A stretch of DNA of 14,432 bases, from NCBI GenBank assembly GCA_019242465.1, contig JAFAVL010000638.1, positions 1 to 14,432 of the forward strand. Direction: 5' to 3'. The DNA comes from Chroococcidiopsidaceae cyanobacterium CP_BM_RX_35 (GTDB lineage Bacteria; Cyanobacteriota; Cyanobacteriia; Cyanobacteriales; Chroococcidiopsidaceae). The notes under the pieces were generated by a model. It did no database searches, had not been told where the DNA came from, and was given only the letters and a program-made list of their open reading frames with translations. Position 1 is the stretch's first letter; each line of letters opens with the position of its first letter. The position numbers and the translations under genes were made by a program. This document shows positions 13,832 through 14,432 of the stretch, one piece after another.

Positions 13832-14432
13832 TACAGTATCGACGAAAGAGACACTTTCCGTCCGGGCACTCAGCGCTCTTGTTGTCGGTTCCATGGTGGG
13901 TGCGGGCATCTTTACCCTGCCTGCCGCCTTTGGTCGCGCGACCGGAGTGCTAGGTGCTTTGATCGCTTGGGTGATTGCGGGTGTGGGAATGTTGATGTTG
14001 GCATTCGTTTTCCAGAGTTTGGCTCAACGCAAACCCAATTTGGATTCGGGCGTTTTCGCTTACGCCAAAGCTGGATTTGGCAATTATCTTGGGTTTGCTT
14101 CAGCACTAGGATTCTGGGCGGGTACTTGCGTGGGAAATGTTTCCTACTTCATTTTGATCAAGTCAACTTTGGGGAGGATCATTCCGGCGTTCGGAGACGG
14201 CAACACGGTGCCAGCAGTACTCGTTGCTTCCATCCTTTTGTGGACTTTTCACTTTCTGATTTTGCGCGGCGTTAAACAAGCAACGGGACTGAACAACATC
14301 GTTACGATCGCCAAAATCGTACCCATCCTCATTTTCATCCTCATCCTTATATTCAACTTCAACTCAGGTCTTTTTTCCCTGAACTTCTTGGGCGGTGCAG
14401 GCTATGAAAGCCAATCGATATTTGCTCAAGTC
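13809..14432 (+). CDS. APC-family amino acid permease, arginine/ornithine antiporter-like (N-terminal part)
   Basis: The frame from ATG 13809 is open for 208 codons to the window edge, so the C-terminal half is missing. After a hydrophilic N-terminus the first helix carries GSMVGAGIFTLPAAFGRATG (27-46), containing the G-x-G-I-F unwound-helix motif that binds the substrate amino group in APC transporters. Further blocks are DSGVFAYAKAGFGNYLGF (about 79-96), WAGTCVGNVSYFILIKSTLG and LRGVKQATGLNNIVTIAKIV, all typical of the basic amino acid/polyamine antiporter subgroup that includes arginine:ornithine antiporters (ArcD/YdgI-like). It probably exchanges or imports a basic amino acid across the cytoplasmic membrane. 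No clear Shine-Dalgarno precedes the ATG, and the start lies inside the tail of a frameshifted remnant. Other APC members such as agmatine/putrescine exchangers remain possible. Confidence 0.88.
   Translation, partial: MASNTSTDTVSTKETLSVRALSALVVGSMVGAGIFTLPAAFGRATGVLGALIAWVIAGVGMLMLAFVFQSLAQRKPNLDSGVFAYAKAGFGNYLGFASALGFWAGTCVGNVSYFILIKSTLGRIIPAFGDGNTVPAVLVASILLWTFHFLILRGVKQATGLNNIVTIAKIVPILIFILILIFNFNSGLFSLNFLGGAGYESQSIFAQV

Noticed and set aside
13967..14275. 102-codon plus-strand open frame within the APC permease
   Set aside because: It is out of frame with the clearly conserved permease and reads as low-quality shadow sequence.

Overview
The window looks like a chromosomal segment of a phycobilisome-containing cyanobacterium. 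The evidence is a fused pantothenate synthetase/CMP kinase gene (panC-cmk, an arrangement typical of cyanobacteria), two different phycobilin lyases (CpcT and CpcS/CpeS families), a PBS-lyase-type HEAT-repeat protein, seven copies of the cyanobacterial HIP1 octamer GCGATCGC, and a heptanucleotide CCCCTGC tandem repeat of the STRR type. The genus cannot be fixed from sequence reading alone; a filamentous or Chroococcidiopsis-like species is a guess.

Layout, left to right. (1) 1-2.6 kb: the last 52 codons of a CpdA-like phosphodiesterase converge on cpcT (minus). Diverging from cpcT is a secreted TPR protein (plus), which converges on a secreted pentapeptide-repeat protein (minus). (2) 2.8-6.1 kb: an MscS-family mechanosensitive channel gene with a strong ribosome binding site and a structured leader, followed 37 nt later by panC-cmk on the same strand. 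(3) 6.1-7.4 kb: an AT-rich AmpG-like permease on the minus strand that looks compositionally foreign. (4) 7.4-9.0 kb, minus strand: a HEAT-repeat gene followed by a cpcS/cpeS-type lyase gene, ending in a clear intrinsic-terminator-like hairpin. (5) 9.1-12.2 kb: a GPH/MelB-type sugar symporter (minus), a phosphoribosyltransferase-like protein (plus) and an AEC-family transporter (minus) whose 3' end overlaps it by 12 bp. (6) 12.2-13.1 kb: a membrane-anchored VanY/M15 D,D-carboxypeptidase (plus), divergent from the AEC gene across a palindrome-containing 106-bp gap. (7) 13.1-14.4 kb: about 700 bp without an intact gene, holding nested inverted repeats (13-bp arms 163 bp apart end to end), a possible tiny membrane peptide and a frameshifted coding remnant. 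An APC-family (arginine/ornithine antiporter-like) permease follows and runs off the right edge.

Functional themes are phycobiliprotein chromophorylation (CpcT for the beta-phycocyanin Cys-155-type site, CpcS/CpeS for the Cys-84-type site, plus a HEAT protein beside cpcS), CoA and CMP metabolism (PanC-Cmk), osmotic protection (MscS), cell-wall metabolism or recycling (VanY, AmpG-like) and transport. I see no defence island, CRISPR array, intact insertion sequence, rRNA or tRNA. No convincing undescribed multi-gene system is present. The most unusual stretch is 13.1-13.8 kb, with its inverted-repeat element and gene remnant; the structured mscS leader and the AT-rich permease come next.
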